Positions 1-8,360 are shown, numbered from the stretch's first letter. The stretch is 64,000 bases of DNA from Streptomyces sp. NRRL S-37 (GCF_000721605.1 NZ_JOIZ01000006.1:62001-126000); one strand, 5' to 3'. Translations and numbers: made by a program. Notes: generated by a model not told the origin, from the sequence alone.

Positions 1-357
1 CCCGCACACCGGCTCCGCGCCCGCGACCGCGGCCAGGTCGCCATCGAGTACCTCGGCTTCCTCCCGGTCCTGCTCATCGTCGCCATGGCCGCCGTACAGC
101 TCGGCCTGGTCGCCTACACCGCCCAGCAGGCCGGCACGGCGGCCCGCGCGGGAGCGCGCAGCGCGTCACTGGGCGAGGCGTACGGCTACACCTGCAGGGA
201 CGCCGTCAGCACCTGGCTCGCCGACGGCACCTCCTGCGAGGGCTATCCGGGAGGCGACGAGATCACCGTCACCGCCACGGTCGACATCCCCTCGATCGTG
301 CCGGGCTGGGACTTCGGCCCCGCCCGCAAGTCCGCCACGATGCCGCGAGACCACTGA
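1..357 (+). CDS. TadE-like pilus assembly protein, N-terminus cut by the window edge
   Basis: The frame is open from base 1, so the true start lies to the left. The visible protein begins with a basic stretch, then the prepilin-like 'GQVAIEYLGF' followed by a hydrophobic helix (LPVLLIVAMAAVQLG) and an Ala/Gly-rich segment with 'AARAGARSAS'. This is the usual layout of TadE-like pseudopilins: a short cytoplasmic tail, one N-terminal membrane helix and a small extracellular part. Two Cys residues (in YTCRD and TSCEG) could form a disulfide outside the cell. It ends 14 bases before tadA, so the two are probably co-transcribed. An internal ATG at 85 lies inside the membrane helix and is not a sensible start. 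Confidence 0.8.
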   Translation, partial: PAHRLRARDRGQVAIEYLGFLPVLLIVAMAAVQLGLVAYTAQQAGTAARAGARSASLGEAYGYTCRDAVSTWLADGTSCEGYPGGDEITVTATVDIPSIVPGWDFGPARKSATMPRDH

Positions 358-371
358 GGAGCGAGCGACCC

Positions 372-1709
372 ATGAGCCTGCGGGCACGCATCAACTCCCC
401 CGAGGAGACGGCCGGCCGGGGCGAGGACGGCCACCTGGTCGCCTCCTACCGCGCCAAGCTCCTGGAGGAGATCGACCTCGCGGAGATGAGTTCGCTGGCG
501 GCGGCCGAGCGCCGGGCCCGGCTGGAACGCGTCCTCGGCCACATCATCAGCCGCGAGGGCCCGGTCCTGTCGACCGTCGAGCGCTCCCAGCTGATCCGCC
601 GGGTCGTCGACGAGGCCCTGGGCCTCGGCATCCTGGAACCCCTGCTGGAGGACGCGTCCATCACCGAGATCATGGTGAACGGCCCGGACGCCATCTTCGT
701 CGAGCGCGGCGGCCGCGTCGAACAGCTCCCGCTCCGCTTCGCCTCCAACGACCAGCTCATGCAGACGATCGAACGCATCGTCTCCACCGTCAACCGCCGC
801 GTCGACGAGTCGAATCCCATGGTCGACGCCCGCCTCCCCTCCGGCGAGCGCGTCAACGTCATCATCCCGCCGCTCTCCCTGACCGGCGCCACCCTCACCA
901 TCCGCCGCTTCCCCCGCTCCTTCACCCTCCAGGAACTGATCGGCCTCGGTTCCCTGAACGAGCACATGCTGTACCTGCTGGCCGGCCTGGTGCAGGCCCG
1001 CTTCAACGTCATCGTGTCCGGCGCGACGGGCACCGGGAAGACGACCCTCCTCAACGCCCTCTCCGGCCTGATCCCCGAGCGTGAACGCATCATCACCATC
1101 GAGGACTCCGCCGAACTCCAGCTCCAGCAGCCGCACGTCATCCGCCTGGAGTCCCGCCCGCCGAACGTCGAGGGCAAGGGCCAGGTCACCATCCGCGACC
1201 TGGTCCGCAACTCCCTCCGTATGCGCCCCGACCGCATCGTCGTCGGTGAGGTCCGCGGCGGCGAGTCCCTGGACATGCTCCAGGCGATGTCGACGGGCCA
1301 CGACGGCTCCCTCGCCACCGTCCACGCCAACAGCGCCGAGGACGCCCTGATGCGGCTCCAGACCCTCGCCTCCATGTCGGACGTGGAGATCCCCTTCGTG
1401 GCGCTCCACGACCAGATCAACAGCGCCGTCGACGTCATCGTCCAGCTCACCCGCTTCGCCGACGGCGCCCGCCGCATCACCGAGGTCGCCCTGCTGGAGA
1501 GCCACGCGTCGGAGCCGTACCGGCTGACCACGGTCGCCCGCTTCCGCGCACAGCCCATGACCGCCGACGGCCGCGTCCACGGCGTCTACGAGCACCACCC
1601 CCTCCCGCGCCGCACCGCCGACCGCCTCTACATGGCGAGCCAGCCCGTCCCCCAGGCGTTCGGCGTCGCCCAGTCCTACGACCAGCTCGCCACCCGAGAA
1701 GCCAGGTAG
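372..1709 (+). CDS. tadA: TadA/CpaF-family pilus assembly ATPase
   Basis: This is the cytoplasmic secretion ATPase that powers Flp pilus extension in Tad systems. The 445-residue protein has an N-terminal all-alpha region, the CpaF-type segment 'ITEIMVNGPDAIFVERGG', a Walker A (GATGTGKTT, Lys near residue 223), the Asp box around 'IEDSAELQL', a Walker B-like region 'RIVVGEVRGGE' and a His box 'ATVHANS'. The length fits the family. Its ATG is preceded by a GAGGAGCGAGCG Shine-Dalgarno region. It lies 14 bases after the TadE-like gene and 11 before tadB, giving an operon in the standard Tad order. Confidence 0.95.
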   Translation: MSLRARINSPEETAGRGEDGHLVASYRAKLLEEIDLAEMSSLAAAERRARLERVLGHIISREGPVLSTVERSQLIRRVVDEALGLGILEPLLEDASITEIMVNGPDAIFVERGGRVEQLPLRFASNDQLMQTIERIVSTVNRRVDESNPMVDARLPSGERVNVIIPPLSLTGATLTIRRFPRSFTLQELIGLGSLNEHMLYLLAGLVQARFNVIVSGATGTGKTTLLNALSGLIPERERIITIEDSAELQLQQPHVIRLESRPPNVEGKGQVTIRDLVRNSLRMRPDRIVVGEVRGGESLDMLQAMSTGHDGSLATVHANSAEDALMRLQTLASMSDVEIPFVALHDQINSAVDVIVQLTRFADGARRITEVALLESHASEPYRLTTVARFRAQPMTADGRVHGVYEHHPLPRRTADRLYMASQPVPQAFGVAQSYDQLATREAR

Positions 1710-1720
1710 GAACCGCCCCC

Positions 1721-2665
1721 ATGGAGCTGCAGAACCTGATCACGCTGACCACCGGCGTCACGCTGCTGGCCTGCGTCCTCGCGGTCGTCGGCGTGCAGTC
1801 GTACGCCACCGGCAGGGCACAGCGGCAGGCACTGGTGGACCGGCTGTCGGCCACCGGCCGGATCCCCGTCGCCGGCCGCCGGCGCCACTTCCCCACCCTG
1901 GACCGCCGCCTGCGCCGCACCCGGCTCGGCAAGAAGCTCGAACTGCGCCTGTCGGCCACCGGCCTGGACATCACCCCCGGCGAGTTCTTCGCCTGCATGC
2001 TGGCCACGGTCGCCGGCCTGTGGCTCATCGGCCAGGCGACCCTCGCCCCCTTCTTCGGCCCGATCGCCGGCCTGCTCGGCGTCTGGGCGGCGCTGCAGTT
2101 CCTCAACTGGCAGCGGCAGAAACGCATCGAGAAGTTCATCAACCAGCTCCCGGAACTGGCCCGCATCCTCGCCAACGCCACCCAGGCCGGCCTGGCCCTC
2201 CGGACGGCCATCGGCATGGCGGCGGAGGAGCTGGAGGCCCCGGCGGGCGAGGAACTGTCCAAGGTCGCCAACCAGCTGGCGGTGGGCGCGTCGATGGACG
2301 ACGCCCTCGGCGAACTCGCCGACCGCCTTCCGTCCCGTGAGCTGGTCGTCCTGGTCACCACCCTGGTGCTGTCCAACCGGGCGGGCGGCCAGGTGGTGAG
2401 CGCCCTGCGGAACCTGACGGAGACGCTGGAGGAGAGGAAGGAGACCCGCCGGGAGGTCCGTACACAGCTCTCCCAGGTCAGCATGACGTCGTACGCCGTC
2501 CCCGTGCTCGGCGTCGGCTCGCTGTTCCTGATGAACGGGGTGAAGGACGGGGCCCTGGACCGCATGACCGGCTCTCCGGCCGGGCAGGCCGCGGTGGTCG
2601 TCGCGTTCGCCCTGTACGCCATCGGCTTCGTCCTCATCCGCCGCCTGTCCCGCATCGACGTCTGA
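1721..2665 (+). CDS. tadB: TadB-like inner-membrane platform protein (T2SS F family)
   Basis: A 314-residue membrane protein of the type II secretion F-domain family. TadB and TadC together form the membrane platform that the ATPase acts on. Visible are an N-terminal membrane helix (LITLTTGVTLLACVLAVVG), a central pair of hydrophobic segments around residues 85-125, a cytoplasmic F domain with 'LPELARILANATQAGLALRTAI' character and C-terminal helices near 'YAVPVLGVGSLFL' and 'VVVAFALYAIGFVLI'. It follows tadA by 11 bases and precedes tadC by 21, consistent with one transcript. Confidence 0.9.
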   Translation: MELQNLITLTTGVTLLACVLAVVGVQSYATGRAQRQALVDRLSATGRIPVAGRRRHFPTLDRRLRRTRLGKKLELRLSATGLDITPGEFFACMLATVAGLWLIGQATLAPFFGPIAGLLGVWAALQFLNWQRQKRIEKFINQLPELARILANATQAGLALRTAIGMAAEELEAPAGEELSKVANQLAVGASMDDALGELADRLPSRELVVLVTTLVLSNRAGGQVVSALRNLTETLEERKETRREVRTQLSQVSMTSYAVPVLGVGSLFLMNGVKDGALDRMTGSPAGQAAVVVAFALYAIGFVLIRRLSRIDV

Positions 2666-2686
2666 GCGGCGAGGAGGCCGACCGAC

Positions 2687-3574
2687 ATGGCACTTCTGCT
2701 GGCCCTCCTGATGGGCCTCGCCGTCTACGGCGTCTTCGCCGGCGTCCGCATGTACCGGGCGGAGGCGAAACTCCCCGGCGACCTGGCCCTGGCCCTGGAG
2801 GTCGGCGCCACCCGCACGGGCGCGGTCGACTCCCTCGTCGACCGCATGGGCATGCGCTACGCCCCCGCCGTGCTGCGCCTCATGGGCCCCAAGCAGGTCG
2901 CCAAGTACCGCCGCAAGATCGACCTGGCGGGCAACCCCGGCGGTCTGACCATCGACCGCTACGCCGCCCGCCGCGCGGTGTACGGCTTCCTGGGCGTCGT
3001 CGGCTTCCTGGTGTTCCTGATGCGCGGCCAGCTCTTCATGGCCCTGCTGCTCCTGGCCTTCGGCGCGTTCTGGACGGAGGTCGGCATCTGGTCGGCGATC
3101 CGCGTCCGCAGGGACGTCATCGAGCGGACGCTGCCGGACTTCCTGGACGTGCTGGCGGTGGTGGTGAGCGCGGGCCTGGGCTTCCGGCAGGCCCTGGACC
3201 GGGTGTCGTCGAAGTACGAGGGCCCGTGGGCGGACGAACTCCGTATCACCCTGCGTCAGATGGACCTGGGTATGAGCCGCAGGCAGGCGTTCGCGGAACT
3301 GCGCCGCCGCAACGACTCGGAGCAGGTGGCGATGTTCGTCACGGCGTTGCAGCAGGGCGAGGAGCTGGGGGCGCCGATCGTGGACACGCTGGTGTCCCTG
3401 GCGAAGGACATGCGCCGTACGGACTCCCAGAACGCCCGCCGCAAGGCGGCCCGCGCGGTCCCGAAGGCCACCATGATGATCACCACGTTCATGGTCCCGG
3501 CCACGATGATCCTCCTCGGCGCCGGTCTGATCCTCGGTTCCGGCATCGACTTCGGCGCGGTCACGGGCGAGTAG
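2687..3574 (+). CDS. tadC: TadC-like inner-membrane platform protein (T2SS F family)
   Basis: The second F-domain platform protein, 295 residues. It opens with a membrane helix (LLLALLMGLAVYGVFAGV), has a central hydrophobic pair (YGFLGVVGFLVFLMRG and LFMALLLLAFGAFWTEVG), then the F domain with 'TLPDFLDVLAVVVSAGLGFRQAL', and ends in a helix (MIITTFMVPATMILLGAGLIL). It resembles TadB in fold but not closely in sequence, as is normal for the pair. The start follows a GAGGAGG-like ribosome site. The next gene, the kinase, starts 15 bases downstream, so a regulatory pair appears to share the pilus transcript. Confidence 0.9.
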   Translation: MALLLALLMGLAVYGVFAGVRMYRAEAKLPGDLALALEVGATRTGAVDSLVDRMGMRYAPAVLRLMGPKQVAKYRRKIDLAGNPGGLTIDRYAARRAVYGFLGVVGFLVFLMRGQLFMALLLLAFGAFWTEVGIWSAIRVRRDVIERTLPDFLDVLAVVVSAGLGFRQALDRVSSKYEGPWADELRITLRQMDLGMSRRQAFAELRRRNDSEQVAMFVTALQQGEELGAPIVDTLVSLAKDMRRTDSQNARRKAARAVPKATMMITTFMVPATMILLGAGLILGSGIDFGAVTGE

Positions 3575-3589
3575 GGCAGAGGACAGGGG

Positions 3590-5248
3590 GTGATGACGAC
3601 GACCAGGGAACGCACGGGGCTGTTCCGCCGCGCGGCCAGGCCGTCGGAGATCACCACCCCGCCGACGGGTACGGTCCTTCCGCCCTGTGCGCGGACGGGC
3701 GCCCCGGACATCCCGGTGACATCGGTGACCCCGGCACTGCCACCGGGCTGGGAACCGGTGGGGGACACACAGCCACGGCTGCCCGAACCACCGGCCGCGG
3801 AGGCCGCTCAGCCCTCGCAGGACCACGGAGCGTCAGCCGCCGATGGTGCTGGTCCCCCACAGGGGCCACCCGCACCCGACGACGAAAGCCGCACGGGTGG
3901 TGCGGGTGGGAACCCCCATCCGGCCGAAGGCCGGATGCACCCCCCACTACCCGCACCCGCATCCGCACCCGCACCCGCACCGGCACCGGCACCGGCATCC
4001 GCACCGCGCCCGGACGTCCAGATCCAGATCAACGCCCTCCAGGCCCTGTGCCGGCAGGCATTCGGTTTCCGCCTGGCGATGATCGCGCTGGCGACCCCCT
4101 CCGCCCTCCTCAACGCCGCCCCCGGCTGGAGCACCCGCCTCGTCGGCATGGCGGTGGTGGTCACTTTCATGGCCTCCTACGTCCTCTTCAGGGACTGGGA
4201 ACGCTTCGGCCCCCTCCTCCTCCGCCACCCCACGCTCCTCGCGGCGGACACCCTCTTCGGAGCCCTGCTCCTGATCTCGGCGGGCCCCGGCACCACCCTC
4301 GCCTACGTCAGCGTCTGCACCCCCCTCCTCGCGGGCCTGATCTACGGCTGGCGCGGCGCGGCGGTCTTCGCCTCCCTCCAGGGCCTGATCCTCCTCCTGG
4401 TGTACGCGGCCCTGGACAATCCCCGGACGGACCCGGCGGAATCACTCCTCCTCCCCGGCCTCTGCGTGATCGCGGGCGCGGTCGGCTCCAGCCTCCGCAA
4501 CCTCATGCTCCGTCTGGGCACGGCGACCCAGGCCCTCACCACGGTCCAGGCCCGCCTGGCCGTCACGGAAGCGGTCAGCGCCGAACGGGCCCGCCTGGCC
4601 CGCGAGATGCACGACTCGGTGGCCAAGACCCTGCACGGGGTGGCCCTGGCGGCGGACGGCCTGGCCGGCACGGCGGGCGCCCCGCACCTGGACCCGGCCC
4701 TGGTGAAACAGCAGGCGGAACTGGTGGCCCGCTCGGCCCGCAGAGCCGCCGCCGAGTCCCGCGAACTCCTGGCGGACCTGCGCAGGGAGTCGGACCCCGG
4801 CCAGGGCACGGACGTACTGGTCGAACTGGCCGCCCGTACCCGCGACTTCACCACCCGCACCGGCGTCCCCGCGACCTACCGCCCCACCGGCGAGCACACG
4901 GTCCCGCCCGTCCCGCCCGCCGTGGCCCGCCAGCTCCTCACGATCGCCTCGGAGGCCATGGAGAACGCCCACCGCCACGCGCGACCGACCAAGGTCGACG
5001 TCCACGCCGGCGTCCACGGCGACCTGCTCCGCATCAGCGTGTACGACGACGGCACCGGCATCCCGCCCGGCACCGACCTCGAACAGCTCCGCCGCGCCGG
5101 CCACTTCGGTCTCGTCGGCATGGTCGAGCGGGCGGCCTCGGTCGGCGCCCGCATCCGCATAGGCCGGGGCGCGCACACGCAAGGCACCGAAGTCCGCCTG
5201 GAACTGCCCCTGGCGGCCGTGACGACCCCCACGGAGGCCACCCCGTGA
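3590..5248 (+). CDS. Sensor histidine kinase of the NarL/DesK type, inside the tad locus
   Basis: A 552-residue membrane kinase. Residues 1-145 are Pro/Ala-rich and look disordered, ending in an Ala-Pro repeat run. About five hydrophobic segments follow (residues 155-300). The dimerisation helix contains 'ERARLAREMHDSVAKTL' (HisKA_3, phosphoacceptor His), and the C-terminal ATPase has the N box 'ASEAMENAHRHA', 'YDDGTGIP' and 'GHFGLVGMVERA'. Start is GTG at 3590 or the ATG next to it at 3593, after a GGACAGGGGG site. Its stop overlaps the start of the response regulator (GTGA), so the two are a cognate pair. I infer, from position only, that they regulate pilus genes. Confidence 0.9.
   Translation: MMTTTRERTGLFRRAARPSEITTPPTGTVLPPCARTGAPDIPVTSVTPALPPGWEPVGDTQPRLPEPPAAEAAQPSQDHGASAADGAGPPQGPPAPDDESRTGGAGGNPHPAEGRMHPPLPAPASAPAPAPAPAPASAPRPDVQIQINALQALCRQAFGFRLAMIALATPSALLNAAPGWSTRLVGMAVVVTFMASYVLFRDWERFGPLLLRHPTLLAADTLFGALLLISAGPGTTLAYVSVCTPLLAGLIYGWRGAAVFASLQGLILLLVYAALDNPRTDPAESLLLPGLCVIAGAVGSSLRNLMLRLGTATQALTTVQARLAVTEAVSAERARLAREMHDSVAKTLHGVALAADGLAGTAGAPHLDPALVKQQAELVARSARRAAAESRELLADLRRESDPGQGTDVLVELAARTRDFTTRTGVPATYRPTGEHTVPPVPPAVARQLLTIASEAMENAHRHARPTKVDVHAGVHGDLLRISVYDDGTGIPPGTDLEQLRRAGHFGLVGMVERAASVGARIRIGRGAHTQGTEVRLELPLAAVTTPTEATP
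3951..4010. repeat. Hexanucleotide tandem repeat inside the kinase gene
   Basis: About ten degenerate copies of a CCGCAC/CCGGCA-type six-base unit lie in frame and encode the alternating Ala-Pro run near residues 121-140 of the kinase. Slippage by one unit would change the linker by two residues without breaking the frame. Confidence 0.8.
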
Positions 5249-6108
5249 AGACACCACCGAACCCCTTCGCGAACGTCCCGCCCCCGGCCCCGCTCCGGGT
5301 GGTGGTGGCCGACGACAACCCGGTGGTCCGCGCCGGCCTGACCGCCCTCCTCACCGGACGCGAGGACATCACGGTGGTGGCGGAGGCGGCCGACGGCCGG
5401 GAGGCCTACGAGGCGGCCCACACGCATCGCCCCGACGTGGTCCTCCTGGACGTCCGCATGCCCGGCGTGGACGGCATCTCGGCGCTCCCGTACCTGGTAC
5501 GGATCGCACCCGTGGTGATGCTGACGTACAGCGGGGAGTCGGAGATCGTCCAGGAGGCGCTGCGCAGGGGAGCGGGCGGCTACCTGGTCCACGGCGAGTT
5601 CACGGTGGACCAACTGGTGTCGGCAATCCGCGACATCAGGGAGGGCAAGCCCCACTTCACCCCCACAGCGGCAGGAGCGTTGCTCTCGCAACTGCGTCAG
5701 GACCCACGACCGGCGAGGCCGCTGCCGGAGGGGCTGGGTAATACACGCACAACTAACGCCACCACAAACGGACTCGGCCTGTCCCGCATCCCGCCCCCGC
5801 CTACTTCTGCGGAAAACCTTTCGCAACTGCAACCGGATATGGCACGATCGTCGTCTGGGTGGACAGGCGGCCGCCCGGCCGCTCCCGACAGGTCGGGGTA
5901 CCAACTGAGCGCGAGGGAGGCGGAGATCATGGACCTCATCGCATCCGGCATGAACAACCAGCAGATCGCCGCCATGTGCTTCATCAGCGAGAAGACGGTC
6001 AAGAACCACATCAACCGCATCTTCGCGAAGCTCCACAGCACGAGCCGTTCCGAGGCCGCGGCGAAGTGGCTCGGTACGGCACCGGGTTCGGGCCGAGGGG
6101 CGGGGTGA
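5245..6108 (+). CDS. LuxR/NarL-family response regulator with unusual receiver and long linker
   Basis: A 287-residue DNA-binding regulator, translated from GTG overlapping the kinase stop. The receiver domain (residues 15-130) shows the acidic pair (VVADDNP) and the phosphorylatable Asp in 'VVLLDVRMPGVDG'. The usual Lys of the 'G-Y-L-x-K' motif is replaced: the sequence reads 'GGYLVHGEF'. A linker of about 85 residues, Pro/Thr/Asn-rich and with codon use less GC-biased than its surroundings, leads to a LuxR helix-turn-helix (LSAREAEIMDLIASGMNNQQIA, then ISEKTVKNHINRIF). It probably controls the pilin genes that begin 148 bases downstream; that is inference from position. Confidence 0.9.
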   Translation: MKTPPNPFANVPPPAPLRVVVADDNPVVRAGLTALLTGREDITVVAEAADGREAYEAAHTHRPDVVLLDVRMPGVDGISALPYLVRIAPVVMLTYSGESEIVQEALRRGAGGYLVHGEFTVDQLVSAIRDIREGKPHFTPTAAGALLSQLRQDPRPARPLPEGLGNTRTTNATTNGLGLSRIPPPPTSAENLSQLQPDMARSSSGWTGGRPAAPDRSGYQLSAREAEIMDLIASGMNNQQIAAMCFISEKTVKNHINRIFAKLHSTSRSEAAAKWLGTAPGSGRGAG

Positions 6109-6207
6109 CCTCCGGTGACGGCGAGGACGACGAGGAAGTGGGCCCGGGATTGGGCCCTGGGACCCTCCGGCGGGCAGGGCTCCCGCCCGTACGGTGCGGA
6201 TGCCGAA

Positions 6208-6231
6208 AGCGGCCCCGCGAAGCGGGCCGCT
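6208..6231 (+). terminator. Hairpin between the regulator and the pilin gene
   Basis: Arms AGCGGCCC and GGGCCGCT pair perfectly (8 bp) around an 8-base loop, followed by a weak GTTGTGT. It could be a factor-independent terminator of the upstream operon, or a leader structure that lets the pilin be expressed at a different level. No strong T tract is present. Confidence 0.55.
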
Positions 6232-6256
6232 GTTGTGTCAGCCGGAGGGGAACACC

Positions 6257-6490
6257 ATGAGCGACCTGATGATGAAGACCGCCGTCGCGACCAAGGTCCG
6301 GGTCAACGGCTGGAAGAACACGACGGTCGAGGCCATGCGGCGCCGCAACGCCGACAAGGGGCAGACCGCGGTCGAGTACCTGGGCATCATCGCGGTGGTC
6401 GTGCTGATCGTGCTCGCGATCACCGGCACCAGCATCGGTCAGACCATCCTCGGCAAGATCAACGCGCAGATCGCCAAGGTCGCTCCTTGA
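6257..6490 (+). CDS. flp: Flp/Fap-type major pilin precursor
   Basis: A 77-residue prepilin, the structural subunit of the Tad pilus. A basic leader (with MRRRNADKG) ends at the processing region 'GQTAVEYLGIIAVV', where a TadV/prepilin peptidase would cut after Gly. One long hydrophobic helix follows (LGIIAVVVLIVLAITG) and a short tail 'GKINAQIAKVAP'. The ATG at 6257 was chosen because GGAGGGG precedes it at good spacing; a longer frame begins upstream but crosses the hairpin. Its stop overlaps the TTG start of the next gene. Confidence 0.88.
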   Translation: MSDLMMKTAVATKVRVNGWKNTTVEAMRRRNADKGQTAVEYLGIIAVVVLIVLAITGTSIGQTILGKINAQIAKVAP

Positions 6491-7089
6491 CGCGATTCCG
6501 CCGGTACGGAGACGCAGGGCAGGCCTTCCCCATCTACATCACGGTGGTGGGGGGCCTGCTCTTTCTCGCGTTGGCGTACTTCGCGGTCGGCCAGGCCGCG
6601 GCGAATCGGAACGGTGCGCAGACCGCCGCTGACGCGGCGGCACTCGCGGCAGCTCAGGACAGGCGGGACCAGCTTGCCGGTGCGTGGTTGCGGGACCTGC
6701 TCGATCCGACCAAGTGGCAGGACGTTTTCGACGGTGACGCGGAAGGGCTCTCTCCGTCGTGCTGGCGGGCGGAGGAACTCGCGGCGCGGAACGACGCCGA
6801 CATTCTGAGCTGCGGTCCCGACGGATTGCTGGGCTACACGGTCGAGGTCGAGACCACCAAGTCCGTGGGGAAGTCCATCGTCCCCGGCACGGAGGCACGC
6901 AGGTCCAACGCGTCCGCCACCGCCGTGATCGAGTCCCGCTGCGGGTTCGAGCTTCCGGCCGAGGACGCCGGAGACGATGTGCTGCCCGCCCTCGACTGCG
7001 ATGGAACGACGTGGGAACTGGACCCGAAGGGCCCCGCCGAACTCCTTCCCCAGCCCGAGGACCTGTTCGAAGTCCACCTGGCCAACTGA
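6487..7089 (+). CDS. TadG/TadE-like pseudopilin with secreted domain
   Basis: A 200-residue protein that starts at TTG overlapping the pilin stop (TTGA). It has the pseudopilin-like 'GDAGQAFPIYITVVGGLLFLALAYFAVGQAAANRNGAQTAADAAALAAA' layout: short basic head, one membrane helix and the Ala-rich 'TAADAAALAAAQ' signature of TadG/DUF-type pilus proteins. The extracellular part holds four Cys residues (PSCWRAE, LSCGPD, SRCGFE, LDCDG), enough for two disulfides. Coupled translation with the pilin suggests it is a minor pilin or tip/assembly component. Confidence 0.8.
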   Translation: MTRFRRYGDAGQAFPIYITVVGGLLFLALAYFAVGQAAANRNGAQTAADAAALAAAQDRRDQLAGAWLRDLLDPTKWQDVFDGDAEGLSPSCWRAEELAARNDADILSCGPDGLLGYTVEVETTKSVGKSIVPGTEARRSNASATAVIESRCGFELPAEDAGDDVLPALDCDGTTWELDPKGPAELLPQPEDLFEVHLAN

Positions 7090-7122
7090 CAAGTGACGAC
7101 GAGTGGTGAAGGAAGCGGAAAG

Positions 7123-7704
7123 ATGAGTATTCGGATCACTGCCAAGGCGCGCAGGGGGATGGTCGCGTTGACCGCTGTGGCCGGCCTGGCCCTCGGAATG
7201 GCGGGCTGTGGCGGCGGTGGTGGCGACGATGAGAAACCGAAGCCTTCGTCATCCGCTTCCAAGGACGGTGGATCGCAGCCGAGCGCTCAGGAGGGGCAGG
7301 CGGAGACTCCACTGGCCGAGCTCAAGGGTACGGACGGACTGCTTCTCCAGGTCACCTCTGCCGTACGGGATTCCGGCGGCTTCATCACCGTGAGCGGCAA
7401 CCTCAAGAACGACGGCGCGGAATCAGTGGCCGTCCCACCTCAGATGAGCGGTGACGAGACCGAGGTCGTCAGCCACGGTCCGTCGCTCGGTGGTGCCACC
7501 CTCGTGGACTCGAAGGGAAAGAAACGCTATTACGTGTTGCGAGACACGGACGGCCGACCGCTGACGACGACGGGTCTCACCACCCTCAGCGCAGGTCAGG
7601 CCCTTCCTGTCTTCATGCAGTTCCCCGCCCCGCCGGCCGACACGGCAGATGTGACCTTGCAGGTGCCGACGTTCTCCAGCGGCACGATCAAGATCTCCGG
7701 GTGA
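7123..7704 (+). CDS. Putative secreted lipoprotein of the pilus locus
   Basis: Starts at ATG 7123, behind GGAAGCGGAAAG; an in-frame GTG at 7093 is a weaker alternative. The signal peptide has a basic head (ITAKARRG), a hydrophobic core and a lipobox ending 'GMAGC', so the mature protein would be lipid-anchored on the outer face of the membrane. A Gly/Ser/Lys linker precedes a beta-rich domain of about 130 residues ('LQVTSAVRDSGGFITVSGNLKNDG...'), reminiscent of extracellular immunoglobulin-like domains. I do not recognise the family. Its stop overlaps the next gene (GTGA). Confidence 0.8.
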   Translation: MSIRITAKARRGMVALTAVAGLALGMAGCGGGGGDDEKPKPSSSASKDGGSQPSAQEGQAETPLAELKGTDGLLLQVTSAVRDSGGFITVSGNLKNDGAESVAVPPQMSGDETEVVSHGPSLGGATLVDSKGKKRYYVLRDTDGRPLTTTGLTTLSAGQALPVFMQFPAPPADTADVTLQVPTFSSGTIKISG

Positions 7705-8360
7705 GGCCGGCCATGACTCGTACCCCGACCCGCCTGGCGCAGCCCCGCCTCGCCCTGGTCCTCTCGGCCGCCACGGTCATGGTCACCGTCAACCTGTACG
7801 GCGCGGCACCGGCCCACGCGGACGACGGCCCCAGCGTTCCACCGGGAACCGAGGCGTCCGCGTCCGCACCCGTGGAAATCGACCCCAATGACCCGGACCT
7901 CAAGCTCCCGGAGGGCGCCACCCTCACCGAACCCAAGGTCCTCGACATCAAGCAGATCGTGGAGGACAAGAGCGGTGACGAGCGCCGCGAGGACACCAAC
8001 TCCGACGTGACGTTCGCGCTCCAGGCCGAGGTGTTGTTCGACAAGGACAGCGCGAAGCTCGGCGCGGAGGCGAAGGCCCGTATCGCCACGATCGCGGGCG
8101 AGATCAAGACGCAGAACGCGACGAAGGTCCGCGTCTTCGGCTTCACCGACAACCTGGGCTCGTCCGCGCACGGCGACGTCCTGTCCCGCCGGCGCGCCAA
8201 CGCCGTACAGGCCGTCCTGGGCCAGGAGCTGAGCGACGCGGACATCACCTACGAGGTACGCGGTTACGGCGAGCAGTACCCGATCGCCGACAACTCCACG
8301 GAGGCCGGCCGCAAGAAGAACCGCAGGGTCGAGATCACGTTCCCGCGCACGGCAAGCTGA
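7701..8360 (+). CDS. OmpA-family peptidoglycan-binding protein
   Basis: A 219-residue secreted protein. Residues 1-38 form a signal peptide ending near 'APAHADD'. The C-terminal half (about 95-215) is an OmpA domain: 'EVLFDKDSAKLGAEAKARI', 'VRVFGFTDNLGS', 'LSRRRANAVQAVL' and 'NRRVEITFPR'. The Asp and Arg that hold diaminopimelate in the family are present in the expected motifs. In a monoderm bacterium such a protein would bind cell wall rather than an outer membrane. It is translationally coupled to the lipoprotein and ends the tad cluster, so it may anchor the pilus machine to peptidoglycan (inference). Confidence 0.9.
   Translation: MRPAMTRTPTRLAQPRLALVLSAATVMVTVNLYGAAPAHADDGPSVPPGTEASASAPVEIDPNDPDLKLPEGATLTEPKVLDIKQIVEDKSGDERREDTNSDVTFALQAEVLFDKDSAKLGAEAKARIATIAGEIKTQNATKVRVFGFTDNLGSSAHGDVLSRRRANAVQAVLGQELSDADITYEVRGYGEQYPIADNSTEAGRKKNRRVEITFPRTAS

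Noticed and set aside
1676..3826. Very long open frame antisense to tadB/tadC
   Set aside because: Composition (Arg/His/Gly/Asp-rich) is that of an antisense frame in high-GC DNA, and the plus-strand genes have clear homology.
3226..5244. Long open frame running into the response regulator
   Set aside because: The part before GTG 5245 overlaps tadC and the kinase in another frame and is Pro/Arg-rich noise; only 5245-6108 is a real gene.
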